Below are positions 21,008-30,700 of a DNA stretch of 47,434 bases, piece by piece. A program made the translations under genes and the position numbers. Position 1 is the stretch's first letter; every line of letters begins with the position of its first letter. The notes beneath the pieces were generated by a model. It was given only the letters and a program-made list of their open reading frames with translations, did not search any database and was not told the DNA's origin. Source of the DNA: Paulinella micropora (Eukaryota > Cercozoa > Imbricatea > Euglyphida); NCBI GenBank assembly GCA_009731375.1, contig BJOX01000176.1, positions 272,240 to 319,673 of the forward strand, in the 5' to 3' direction.

Positions 21008-21397
21008 ATTGCTCCGCAACTCCGCACGCATGACGCCAACGCGCACTGGGCTGCTCCTCGCCACAGTACAGTAGTACCGATGCTTTGGCTGATCCTGCTG
21101 CTGACAAAGGTCCGAACAGTAGTACACCACGAAGCAGTTGTCACACTGAAACGTGTCCACAGGGTCGCTGCCACAGTGCTCACATACCTTCCTTGGCTCG
21201 TTTCCCGTCTCCCGGGCCTCTTCACACTGACGACAGTCGAACTCCCACCGGTTCCGCTCCCGGAAACAAAACAGAAGGTACTGCTGCCAATAAAACATGT
21301 CATAAGCATCCCCATGGTTCAGTATCCAATGCACATACTTTGAAGAAAACACGAATCGCGGAGCCCCGATGTCACGCTGGGGTGCCGGCTCAGGTAC
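21008..21397 (-). pseudogene. Copia polyprotein segment with MYND zinc finger
   Basis: In the same frame as the upstream and downstream element ORFs, bounded by in-frame TAG (21398) and TGA (21005). It holds a full MYND signature at 21184-21068: C-x2-C-x9-C-x2-C-x5-C-x3-C-x7-H-x3-C (CEHCG, CDNC, YYCSDLCQ, HRYYC), preceded by an extra CxxC (DCRQC). MYND fingers bind proline-rich peptides in host regulators. Finding one between Gag and protease suggests a captured host module. Trp/Tyr-rich text precedes it (HWILNHGDAYDMFYWQQYL). Confidence 0.85.
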
Positions 21398-21964
21398 CTA
21401 ATGATCCAATGGCGGCTGTCGATTGAGCAAACCCGCCACATACACCACAGGGTCCCCATCGTAACGTGTCACCACATCACCCGGTCGCCCCCCAGAGACC
21501 ACACCGGTAATCTCTCGTACCACGCGAATCCATTCATCACCGTCCCACCAACTGTAATTCTGATTCAGGGCCGCAGACCGTTCGCTCCCCGTCGATGCCC
21601 ATTCGCGCTTGGAGTCCCCCCCAATCCGAGGCGCCTCCTGCGAAGACGAAGCTGACCCCGAAGACGAAGCCAACCCCGACACCCCCGACGACGAAGCCAC
21701 CACAACCGATGACGAAGCCGGCAAGGATGACGAACGCTCTTCCGATGGCCCGACAGCCACTCGACCTTCCACATCCATGACGTCCACCGAAGAAGCCCCA
21801 GCCAAAGAGACATCATCCACAGCCCCAGCAGCCCCAACCCGGTCCCGCTGGTGTCCATCGTCCATGGGCGCATCATCCTGGGGCCCAGGCGACCCCGGCT
21901 GAAGTTCAGCAACTCGATCCGGCCCACAACGCTCCATGTATTCGTCGTAGCGTGGCTTCGCCAA
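21398..21964 (-). pseudogene. Copia polyprotein linker, Ser/Ala-rich
   Basis: In frame with the MYND segment. Consists of Ser/Ala/Val repeats coded by a GACGAAGCC-like repeat on the opposite strand, ending in a more folded SWWDGDEWIRVVREITGVV and VVYVAGLLNRQP. No known domain. Confidence 0.7.
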
Positions 21965-22006
21965 GGCTTGCTTAACATAGACATTGCCGTGGTACGTGCA
22001 AAAATG

Positions 22007-22366
22007 TCAGTTTATCTCCGGAATGTAGACAGCAAAACGCTGGACCCTCAGGCACCGCCTGTCCCCACTCGTAAGGGCCGAGCATTGGTTGCCCTGCCCC
22101 CCCCCCACCCCTGGGTCATCTACCCATCGCAGGCGTATCTTCCCGTCCCCTTGTTGAACGAATCCCCACGAACCCGGTCCCGAAGAACCCCCCTTGGCGT
22201 CCCCACTCCCGGTCATCATGTAGAGCGATCCCCCAGGCGGAAAGTACGGAGGGTAAGACGAAAACGGGTCCTCATCAGCCGCTGACAGTCGTAGCTCCAG
22301 TCGCCGCACACAGAGACGCCGGAGGCTTGGAGTCCATCGTCTTGCCCTTAGTACCCTGAGTAGCAA
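22007..22366 (-). pseudogene. Copia Gag C-terminal continuation
   Basis: Follows the zinc-cluster ORF after a frameshift near 22300. Reads DPFSSYPPYFPPGGSLYM and GKIRLRWVDDPG, then a TGA. Confidence 0.6.
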
Positions 22367-22997
22367 TACGTTTCAGTAAGGTGGCGAACTTAGTCTTTAG
22401 TTCAGGGCAGTCCTTTCCCTTATGAGACTTGTGCGCCTGACTTTTCTGGTAGAAACACTGGTTGGTACACTCGAAAAACCGATGTTTTGGCTCACATTTG
22501 CCACAAGCAAAACAACACTTGCCACCATTCCCAGTCTGGCCACCACCCGGTCCACCATTTCCGTTACCTCGTTGACCATCACCGTTCCGGGTACCATCGC
22601 CCTTTCCCTTCCATCCACCCTTGCCCTTCCCACGCTGCTTCCCATCACCAGCCTGACGTTGCTCCCGGCCATACACATCAGCGAAGGACACGAACACAGA
22701 ACCATCACCAGTCTGCTGTTGCTTCGACCCTCCCCGGGCCTCCCACATCCGAACCTCCTTCAGGAAGCTCGTCTTGAAGCAGTCGAAGTCCAGTCCCGTC
22801 CTTCTCATCTGGGCCCGGTAGAACTCCTCCCATGACTTGATCCCAGCCAGAGCATTCAGCAAGATGCCAAGACGCGTCATAGGCTTAATCTCATCTCCCC
22901 CATCCAGGTGGAGACGATCGCAGCGTCTCACGTTCACTCCGTCAGCTGCGACGGCAGATCCCTCTGCAGATTGAAACGAAAGTTTGTCAGAAAACAT
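22275..22997 (-). pseudogene. gag: Copia Gag C-terminal half with Cys/His cluster
   Basis: Begins after a frameshift near 22950. Contains MTRLGILLNALAGIKSWEEF (copia Gag helical core), an RGKGKGGWKGKGDGTRNGDG basic Gly stretch, then CCFACGKCEPKHRFFECTNQ and CFYQKSQAHKSHKGKDC. The Cys/His spacing is not a CCHC knuckle; it ends in an H-x2-H-x4-C pattern reminiscent of the last half of a MYND finger. Confidence 0.8.
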
Positions 22998-23500
22998 TGC
23001 TCCGCCAGCAACTCCTCCTGAGTGCTGCCCCCATACCGCTCAGCCAAGCATTTGACCAGCTTACTGGGGTCCATCGGTCGTTCTTCCGACAACGGCCTGG
23101 CCAGCAACTTCGCAGGGCCAGACAAACACAGATAGATGAAAGAGAAGACCTCCTGTCTAGCTCGTAGTACTGTGTCCTCCTCCAAGTCCGATAGATTGAC
23201 ATGCTTTGCATCCGTAGGCAGAGCCCGTGAGGAACTCGAAGACTTCCCCGACTCCGCCCGCTTGCGATCCTGTTCCTTGTCCAACATCAGCTTCCTTTGT
23301 TTATAATAAAGCAAACACTGGTCCAACTCCAGCGGTAGGTGCTCGCGATGCTTGCCAGCGAGGTAGGTAGTGATTTCATGGTAGGCGTCCCTCCACTTTC
23401 TCGTCCCATGCTCGCCGCTGAAGCGATGCTCCTTCGCCACTGTCAGTGTAGTAGTCGTAGACTTCTCCGATGACGCAGAATCAAACGCAGAAAGGTTCAT
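22934..23500 (-). pseudogene. gag: Copia Gag N-terminal half
   Basis: Starts with ATG (23500-23498) only five bases from the LTR edge. Reads MNLSAFDSASSEKS, EHRFSGEHGTRKWRDAYHEI (the Gag GxNYxxWxxx-like block) and then helical text up to FRFNLQRDLPSQ. The start is supported by the absence of any leader between LTR and ATG and by the PBS overlap. Confidence 0.8.
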
Positions 23501-23505
23501 AACCC
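23494..23505 (-). promoter_or_regulatory. Copia primer-binding site, iMet half-tRNA type, overlapping the gag start
   Basis: Element strand GGGTTATGAACC begins directly after the LTR. GGGTTATG is complementary to the CATAACCC anticodon-loop region of initiator Met tRNA, as in Drosophila copia, which is primed by a cleaved tRNA-iMet half. The gag ATG lies inside it. Confidence 0.55.
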
Positions 23506-23804
23506 TGATAAATGTAACAATCTATATAATACCGGACGTAACTTTAAGGACACTTTGTGGTTCTACTGAAATGCGAGAACTGAATAACTTTAATGGTAAT
23601 AATAACAAGATTAGATAGAGGTAATCGCAAGACTAACCATAAAACAATATATCACTGATACTTATATTGATTATGGTATAAACCTACAATAATATGGTCG
23701 ACTTCCCGTTCATCAGGCACTGAATGCCAATTAGTAACTACCGGCTGACCGGTCTAGTGATTAATATGACTGATTTACTAACTAATGGTATGTCAATACT
23801 CTTA
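23506..23804 (-). repeat. Copia 5' LTR
   Basis: Plus-strand tgataaatgtaacaatc...atactctta. On the element strand the outer end is TAAGAG, one transition from the TGAGAG of the other LTR. Confidence 0.9.
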
Positions 23805-25223
23805 GTGAGAAAGATTGTGTCATAATGATATCGATGCATGAGAACGAGGGAGATGAGAGAGAGACACCTGAAAAGAGTATGGCGGCGATGGTTTGGGTAG
23901 ACGATAATCCCGGGTCGGTGAACATACCTTGGGGGAAGCCGATGCGGTAGTGTCCGCGTGTTTCCAGTGGGCTCAAAGTGTGGACTGGGAGAGGCAGATT
24001 CAGGAGGGTCTCTGCCTCAATGTCCGACGTAAACATCTTCATTTCGGCGTGCCAGTAGAATAGACGTAGGCGCTCGGCAGTCTCGGCTGACTTCAAGTTT
24101 AGCCAGCGTCCCGTAGGAGTGTGTCTATCCACCGGCTGTGCCGCGAGTGCGTTTCCCGCCTCCCATATCCGGATGTGGGGATTCGGGTGGAAGTTGGTTT
24201 CCGCGTTTGCGAACGAACGCATGGAACGCCAACAGGGTAACCTTTCAAACGCTTTTCTCTCGAAAACGGGTTGGCGATGTCGTACTTACAATGGTAAGTG
24301 CCCGTAGGATGGTGGACTACGTGGATTTCGCGGCTGTAGCGTTTGCCGGTCTAACTGGCGATGAGATAGATAGCGGTTTGAGCTATTATCCATTCCACGT
24401 TTTCGTATTGGGCCCAATAGAATGTAGTAGGCCATTGGATGGACGAGTCAGGTTGCTGTGGGTCGATCCAGTTCGGGCACGTTCGAAGGTATTTAGCGAG
24501 GTGTCGGCGGGCATTCCTCCGATGGCTTCCTAGCGTGAACATGCCTCTGGTAATTTCAATTCCTCGCGTTAATCCACTCCAGTTGTCTGTGAGGATGTTG
24601 TCGAAGAACTTTCCGTCGCCTCTGTTCATGTAGTAAATGGTCAGGGAGCTCTGGTTGAAATAGGTAGCTGCGCTCGCGTACTGGCCTACCATGGATGTCA
24701 TAATAGGAGTCCGTTGCGGTTGTCTTTAGCCAGATGGGATCGATACAAGGGAGTCGATGAAAGTAGTGCTGAAGTGCGAAGCAGCGTTCTCGTGTTGGTA
24801 GCCTGAACGAGTAGCGTTGGTATTCTGAGGTGCCAAATGCCGGGGCCATGGTGTATTGGCCGGTGGTCGGAGTTTCCATGCAGCTCCACGGAAAAATATC
24901 TCACCTTCGGAAAGAGCGTCCATGATGGTGTCTCGGGGCGCCGTTCTTGGGGAGGCACCGACAATGAGTCCTAGGTACGAATCATTGACACTTTGTATCC
25001 CCAAGGACGGAGTCTGGATTGATATGCCATGCCGCGCAAGTAGTCCACGTCCCCGGTTGGCTCCACTTGGCGGCCGACGAGGGCCGTACACACAAGTTGT
25101 GCCGTGCTTCGTCCATGTGCTGGGCCCAAGTGAAGGATGGTGGCATTCAAGTTGGTTTCCAAGAATTTCTTCATCGTGGGTGCGCCTTTCGGTTGGTTCA
25201 GAATATTCTCCACGTCCTCCTTC
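23805..25223 (-). pseudogene. Frame-broken continuation of the 27.7-kb minus-strand ORF2
   Basis: Protein-like text appears in several minus frames in turn: 25384-24971 (QRLKKEDVENILNQPKGAPT, ATILHLGPAHGRSTAQL), 24879-24556 (AFGTSEYQRYSFRLPTRERC), 24701-24351 (SLTIYYMNRGDGKFF, NWIDPQQPDSSIQWPTTFYW) and 24222-23805 (RLRLFYWHAEMKMF). This suggests one protein interrupted by frameshifts, cut at 23805 by the copia insertion. No RT, integrase or RNase H motif is present, so function is unknown. Confidence 0.4.
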
Positions 25224-27710
25224 TTAAGTCTTTGCGAGGGCTGATCGTGAAGAAGACGTGACTTTGTGCGTTCCGTGACCCAGGCAAAGGGCTTCCATGT
25301 TGACAACTCCTTTGCATTCCTCGCCTTGGGAAAGAAGAGACATTCCCAGCGTAATGTCGCTATATGTAGCAGGATCCATCTCATGGGGCGTGTTACGAGG
25401 CGGCCAATAGTGTTGCATGAGGTGCGTAGGTCTGTCGCGATTTAGGCCGTACGTTTCATCAACAAAATGAGCGGTTTGGCTGCCCCAAGGGGTTCTTCCA
25501 TACATATGGCGAGGGTCTGTACGTATGTAGGTCTTACTCTCACGGGTGCGTGCGGGCACTATTGTTGACGACGAACTCGAAGACGAACTCGAAGTTGTAC
25601 TCGAAGTTGTGCTCAAAGTTGTGCTCAAAATTGTGCTCGTTGATGAACTCGATGAAGAGCTCGATGACGAGCTCGATGAGGAGCCTGTTGCAAAACTCGA
25701 TGATGCGCTCTGGTATGGGTTCCATGTTAAGCCCGTAGAGTGCTTCCCAAGAAATGAAGGTGCGCGCCAAAAGCGGGTTCGCAATGAAGTTGTAGTACTC
25801 CGTGAATGGGAGGGCCATACGGTCTGCAGATCTCCAATGGATGTGGTCCACGGTGGTGGGATCTCGTAAGTCCCACGTGCGTCGCCTGCCGTGCGTAGCA
25901 ACGCTCGTTCCACTCGAGGGTAGTCCCAACCATGAGCTCTATGTGGAATGACGTTGTCGGGCCATAGGCCTTGGCTGGTGATCATTTGCTCTGGTACCCA
26001 ATAACCAACGTGTGGGCATCTGGAGTATGTACCCGCGAAGCAAACGGATCCCAACGTCGGGAAGTAGTTTGCGTATACTTCCTTGACAATCCACAAGTCC
26101 ATGTCTGTGGTAGGGGCTTCTTTTTCTTCTGGTGCGGGAACCAAGCGTGGAGGTACCCATGCGTATGGGACCGGCTGGACCTCTTGGTACTGTGCAGGCG
26201 GAGTATGAAGGTCCGCGCGAAAGGTGGCTATTGGAGTCTGAAGGTCGACTCGTCTGAGTTGGCAGGGGTTTCCAATTGCGTCACGGACATTTGGTGTCAT
26301 CTGCTGTGCTGTGAATACCCACGAGTCCCCTGAATTCGTCCAATGGGCCGGGTCCGACAAAAGGGGATACATTTGCCGCCGGAGGCGATGTAGCTGTCCT
26401 CCTTGGTCGGACCGTGGACTGATGATGGGCCGAACTCTTCCGATGGGGGATGGCTCCACTGTTTCGGGTTCGGAGTCCTCTTCTGTAGCGAATGCTCCAG
26501 ACTGAAGTGGCAGTTGGGGTGCTGCTGAATCCGGAACCTGATTGAGGTCTCGAACAAGGTTGTCGTTGATTTGACGAACCGGCATGCAGTCTGCGATAGT
26601 AGGGGACACCGCTCTCGGCGCTAATGAGGACGATGATGATGAAGACTGGGCCTGGTTGGTCAGCACAGGGGGCGTCGCTGATGTGGCCGTCGATGGCGCC
26701 GTCATAATCGGAGTAGGTCGTACCGACGATGATGATGATGACGATGATGACGCCGACGACGATGATGCTGCCGACGACGATGATGATGATGCTGCCGCCC
26801 GGTAGCTTAAGGAGCGTTTCGTCTGCGAAGGCTTACCTCGGAGTTGAGTGAGGTATTGTCGCGCCAGTTCGTCTTCCCTTTTCCAGGCCGATAGAAGCCA
26901 CTCGTTGGTAGAAGGGGCACGTGGTGTGTTTTCAACTTGAGAAGGAGGTGTTTCCCTCCACACTCGGGTTGATTCGCTCGTAGTCGGAGTAGCAGTCGCG
27001 CCAGCCGAAGGAGCTGGAGATTCATCTGGAGGTGGGAATGTCTCCAGCTTCTGTCGTTTGGAGGATGGCGGTGGAGTGCGTTTGTTTTCCTCTTGTCTTA
27101 CACGAGAGCGTGTTGTGACATGCTGCGTCTGCACAGGTGTAGGAGCGCTCGCCTTGCTTTCGCCATCTTGTTCGCTCTCGGTCTCGACTAGTTCGATTTC
27201 TTCTTCTTCTTCGTCGGCCTCTTCGTCAGCTTCTTCGTCAGCTTCTTCGTCGTCCTCCTCATCGTCCTCTTCGTCGTCTTCTCCCTTTTTCTCCTTGCGT
27301 CGTTCTTTCCATCCAACTCTGAAGTCCAGCGGTGATCTCTTTCCTGTATCACGCGAAGACATGAACAGGTTAACTTGGCGGCCGTAGAGGTGGGCGCTCG
27401 AAGTGGACAGAAGATCGTGGGAGTTCGAAGGGAGCTGCAGTTTGGGACGGCGGTCGATGATTTTGTTGAATTTGACTATCGGGTAGGACGTCGCTTTCGT
27501 CAACGTTGTAGGGCGAAAGTCGTAGCTAACCGTAGCAAGTTGTAAATCACCGACCTGAAGTGGCGTCTCGAAGAGATGGAACTCCGTCTCGTAGACGATT
27601 TGCTTGGAAGACGGCTTCAGGTGCATGTAGTCCGTGGGCCGAATTGCTTGCGTGTCGTCAATGGAGAGTTTGAGCTGGGCCGAGACCTCGTTGGCAAGAA
27701 GCAGGTTCAT
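25224..27710 (-). CDS. ORF2 downstream of gag-like ORF1, unknown function
   Basis: 828 codons. The N-terminus (LLLANEVSAQLKLSIDD) looks like the C-terminal half of a retropepsin whose first half is in ORF1. Then follow a basic/acidic switch (WKERRKEKKGEDDEEDDEE with a long Glu/Asp run), a Ser/Pro/Thr linker with poly-Ser tracts, and a globular-looking part (DLWIVKEVYANYFPTLGSV, GTYSRCPHVGYWVPEQM, HGWDYPRVERALLRTAGDA). Near 25870 a better protein-like text moves to another frame (WRSADRMALPFTEYYNFIAN), so the last third may be frame-shifted and the poly-Ser region fortuitously open. The ATG overlaps the ORF1 stop as ATGA (27710-27707). No catalytic pol domain seen. Confidence 0.5.
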   Translation of the reverse strand: MNLLLANEVSAQLKLSIDDTQAIRPTDYMHLKPSSKQIVYETEFHLFETPLQVGDLQLATVSYDFRPTTLTKATSYPIVKFNKIIDRRPKLQLPSNSHDLLSTSSAHLYGRQVNLFMSSRDTGKRSPLDFRVGWKERRKEKKGEDDEEDDEEDDEEADEEADEEADEEEEEIELVETESEQDGESKASAPTPVQTQHVTTRSRVRQEENKRTPPPSSKRQKLETFPPPDESPAPSAGATATPTTSESTRVWRETPPSQVENTPRAPSTNEWLLSAWKREDELARQYLTQLRGKPSQTKRSLSYRAAASSSSSSAASSSSASSSSSSSSSVRPTPIMTAPSTATSATPPVLTNQAQSSSSSSSLAPRAVSPTIADCMPVRQINDNLVRDLNQVPDSAAPQLPLQSGAFATEEDSEPETVEPSPIGRVRPIISPRSDQGGQLHRLRRQMYPLLSDPAHWTNSGDSWVFTAQQMTPNVRDAIGNPCQLRRVDLQTPIATFRADLHTPPAQYQEVQPVPYAWVPPRLVPAPEEKEAPTTDMDLWIVKEVYANYFPTLGSVCFAGTYSRCPHVGYWVPEQMITSQGLWPDNVIPHRAHGWDYPRVERALLRTAGDARGTYEIPPPWTTSIGDLQTVWPSHSRSTTTSLRTRFWRAPSFLGKHSTGLTWNPYQSASSSFATGSSSSSSSSSSSSSSTSTILSTTLSTTSSTTSSSSSSSSSTIVPARTRESKTYIRTDPRHMYGRTPWGSQTAHFVDETYGLNRDRPTHLMQHYWPPRNTPHEMDPATYSDITLGMSLLSQGEECKGVVNMEALCLGHGTHKVTSSSRSALAKT

Positions 27711-30700
27711 ACCTTCGGGGAGGTGGCTCGAGATATATATCGTGATGGCATGAAGCGGAGACGTCGGTGTGGCCGAGACGAAAAGTTCAATGCCATCAGA
27801 AAGAGTGGTATCAACACCACACCCACAGATGAGCGTGCGTCGACGGTTGGGAGCGACACGATTTCAAGTCCTTGGTGTATTACCCAGTCGAGATGGGCTA
27901 CGCCCTTGCAGTTGCAGGCCGAGTCTAGAACGCATGTAGTCTTACCGATGATGTCTTCTTCCGGGAACGGGCGCAATGATTTGCGCACGTAAATATTCCC
28001 GCAGACGACGGTCGGGGTCGTAGAAATGCGGAGTAGACGTCGTGACTCCTGAGACGCCGCGCGCGTCGTCATGTGGAAAGCCCGTGGCTGCTTCCGCGTG
28101 GCGGCCGAGGATGGCTTCCAGTTGCAATGCTTGCCTCCGTCCTGACAACGCTGTTGTCGCAGCTTGCATTGTTCAAGCGAGTGCTTTGGAATCTGATTCG
28201 GCTTGAGGAACTGGTTATGTTCCCTGCAGTAGGAGCATGGAATCCCGGTGAAGGGTGGACGCTTTGGCGAGGTCGGGGCGGACTTGGTGGTGGTCGTAAC
28301 CATCGACGATTTCTTCGAAGGGATGGCAATCGCATTCGCCTTGGTGAAGGGTGGGCGTGTTGCCGTCTTCTTCGTAGTCGGGGCTGGCTTGTCCGTCTTA
28401 GTCCGCTTGTTGGGGCGTCCACGATCCGGTGATGCCGCCGGTTGAGCCATCGACATGGCATCAGCCTTGCGCTTTTGACGAGGAGGACGTTTGTTCTCCT
28501 TGTTTTCCTGCTGCGTCTTACGCGGTCTCTTCTGATGAGTGTCGACCTCGAGGGTTGAGTCCCGGGAGAAGGCAGAAGGCGTCGGACGAGGAGGGCGCTC
28601 GCGCAGTCGCTTGTATGTGGTAGCCGACGAGGGTTTCGTAGTACTTTCCATCCAGGGCCAATAGCCTTCCATAACATGGAGGTCGAGGGAGTTGGTGAAG
28701 GGCAGAAGGTCAGTGAGATCGCGGGGCCATGCAACACCAAGTGCATTAAATATCTCGGCAGCGTACCGAGTCCATCGATCTCGTTCCATGGGGGTAAGCA
28801 TCCGAGACACATCGCGGACTTGATTGAAGTCGGCCGTCAGATAGCCAGCTGCCTGTTCGGTCTCGTAGCTTGTGATGCAACGATTTACATACCCTGCGAG
28901 GCTTTCCTTCTTGAAGCGTCGAAGTTTGAGGGCTTGCATAGCCGGTCGCTTCGTGTCTCCCTTGTCCAGTCGTCCCTTGAACAGCTCCATGAAATATTCC
29001 ATGAGCATGTACGGGATGATGCTCCAGACGCGGGTGCGTTCGTCAGTGACACGAATGTACCGAGTCCAGTACGCGTCCATGAGGGCCATTGCAGTCTTGT
29101 CTCCCCACTTGTTCACCGTGTCGATGATGCGGTTGCATGCCAACAGCATTGACAAGTTGTTCAACTGTAAGTTGAATGCAAGTTCGCGGGCTTGAGTAGC
29201 AACGTCATGTCCCAGCGCGGTGGTCGGGCGGGTCATCACGAAGAGGGATCGAACTCGGGCCATCATGTGCAGCGTGCGGGGTGGAACACCTGCAAAGGTG
29301 GACGATCGCAGAACTCTTCCTATCGACGATGCTGACGAGGATTCATTGCCTGAGGATGGCGGGGATGGTGTAGCCGTCCCCGGAGGGCCATTCTCCGTCG
29401 AAGGGGCCGGTGGCTGAGTCGCAATCGTCGTACCAGACGATGGATCAGGTGACGAACCTCCAGGCGAGCTCGATGTTGAGCTCGATGAGCTTGATGACGA
29501 GCTCGCGGGAGCCGAAGTCGCCCCTGTTGCATTACCGGTTGTTGTAGTCACAGGGGCTCCACCTTGGTCCTCCACGGGAGGGTTCGTACCACCAGAGAGC
29601 AATGTCGAGTAAGCTTCTTCTGCAACGGAGACGAGAGGGCTCAGGGTGATTCTACTACCTTGCAGTGTTGTACCCAGCGAAATGCGAGGCATTGGGCGTG
29701 CCGGCGTCAATGTAGCGAGGGTTGAACCTGACGAATCAGTCGGAGTTGCTGTCAATGGAGCAAGAGACTGTCTTGGTCCGAAAGAGCCAATTATCGGTCG
29801 AAATGGTGACGTGAAAGCTGAGTCAGTCATGGACAGTGCTCGATTGACCAATGGGGCAGGTGGGCGAGATGCCACGATGGATGCCAGCGATGGATGCGGT
29901 TCACGCCGTGGCAGGGGTGTCGCTCCACTTGCTAGACTTCCAGGGTGGGCAAACAGACCAACAGGGGTGATAGGAGGTACCCTACCAATGGGGGCCGTTG
30001 CTGTTGCACCCGCGGGCATCGTAACTGGAGTAAAGGCCAACGTTGGGGTAGCTACAGGGTGCGATGTTGCAGCCGTTGATGGTGCAGTTGGAGCAGTGGG
30101 GCTCGTTGATGGGTGAGTCAGCGGTGTAGGTCCCGGAGGAATACTTCCCAGGGCTATTGCTGGCGTCAAACCAATCAGGATCGATGGGGGCACGGTAACT
30201 GGAGTGCTTGCAGGGGCTGGAAGTACCAATCCCTGAAGTGATCCAGGTGCTCCAGGCATCGAAGTCGAAATAGGTAAATGATTAACATATACCTCGAGAG
30301 GGATGAGAGTACCCAATTGGTTCCAGAGAGCCTCCTGTTGAGCTGCAGAGCCTGTAGGTCCCAAATACTCCTGGTAGATGTCGTGGGCCGTCACGTTGGG
30401 ATTGCACATCAGCGTGAGGGACGGTGTCGGTAACAATGGTAGATGAAGCAAATTTGTTTGCTTGTCCTTGATTGCCTTGAGTAGAACGTTCCTGTATTCG
30501 CCAGAGTAGTTGGTGAATAAATCCTCTTTGAACTGCGTTGATTGCGTCCACGAGAGGTCCGTAGTGAGAGGAGTAGACTTACCTTCCTCCACTTCCTTCA
30601 GAAACCTCTTTTCAGAAGGCGGAGGAACTTGGTAGACGCCCAGTATGGTAAAAGGATCCAAGCAGTTCCTCTTGTGCTCCCGAATACGCGACAGGGGATC

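Larger units (their letters stand above)
15699..23804 (-). mobile_element. Ty1/copia LTR retrotransposon, inactive, with MYND finger
   Basis: Bounded by two direct LTRs (15699-15998 and 23506-23804). On the minus strand the order is 5' LTR, PBS, gag, MYND region, protease remnant, integrase, RT, RNase H, PPT, 3' LTR, which is the copia order (integrase before RT). Most of the polyprotein lies in one frame broken by stops at 22007-22009 (TGA), 21398-21400 (TAG), 21005-21007 (TGA), 18938-18940 (TGA) and 17843-17845 (TAA). Frameshifts lie near 22950, 22300, 17720 and 17440. The LTRs differ by eight substitutions, all transitions, and one indel in about 300 bp. The 5-bp flanks (GAGAC, GTGAG) do not match, so no target-site duplication is visible. 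It cuts the ORF on its left. Confidence 0.9.

Noticed and set aside
17858-22835. Numerous plus-strand ORFs across the copia element
   Set aside because: They are antisense shadows of recognisable minus-strand Gag, integrase, RT and RNase H.
27058-30116. Plus-strand ORFs rich in Ser or Gly/Val opposite ORF1 and ORF2
   Set aside because: Antisense of Glu/Asp and Pro/Thr/Ala-rich coding; no start context or domain.
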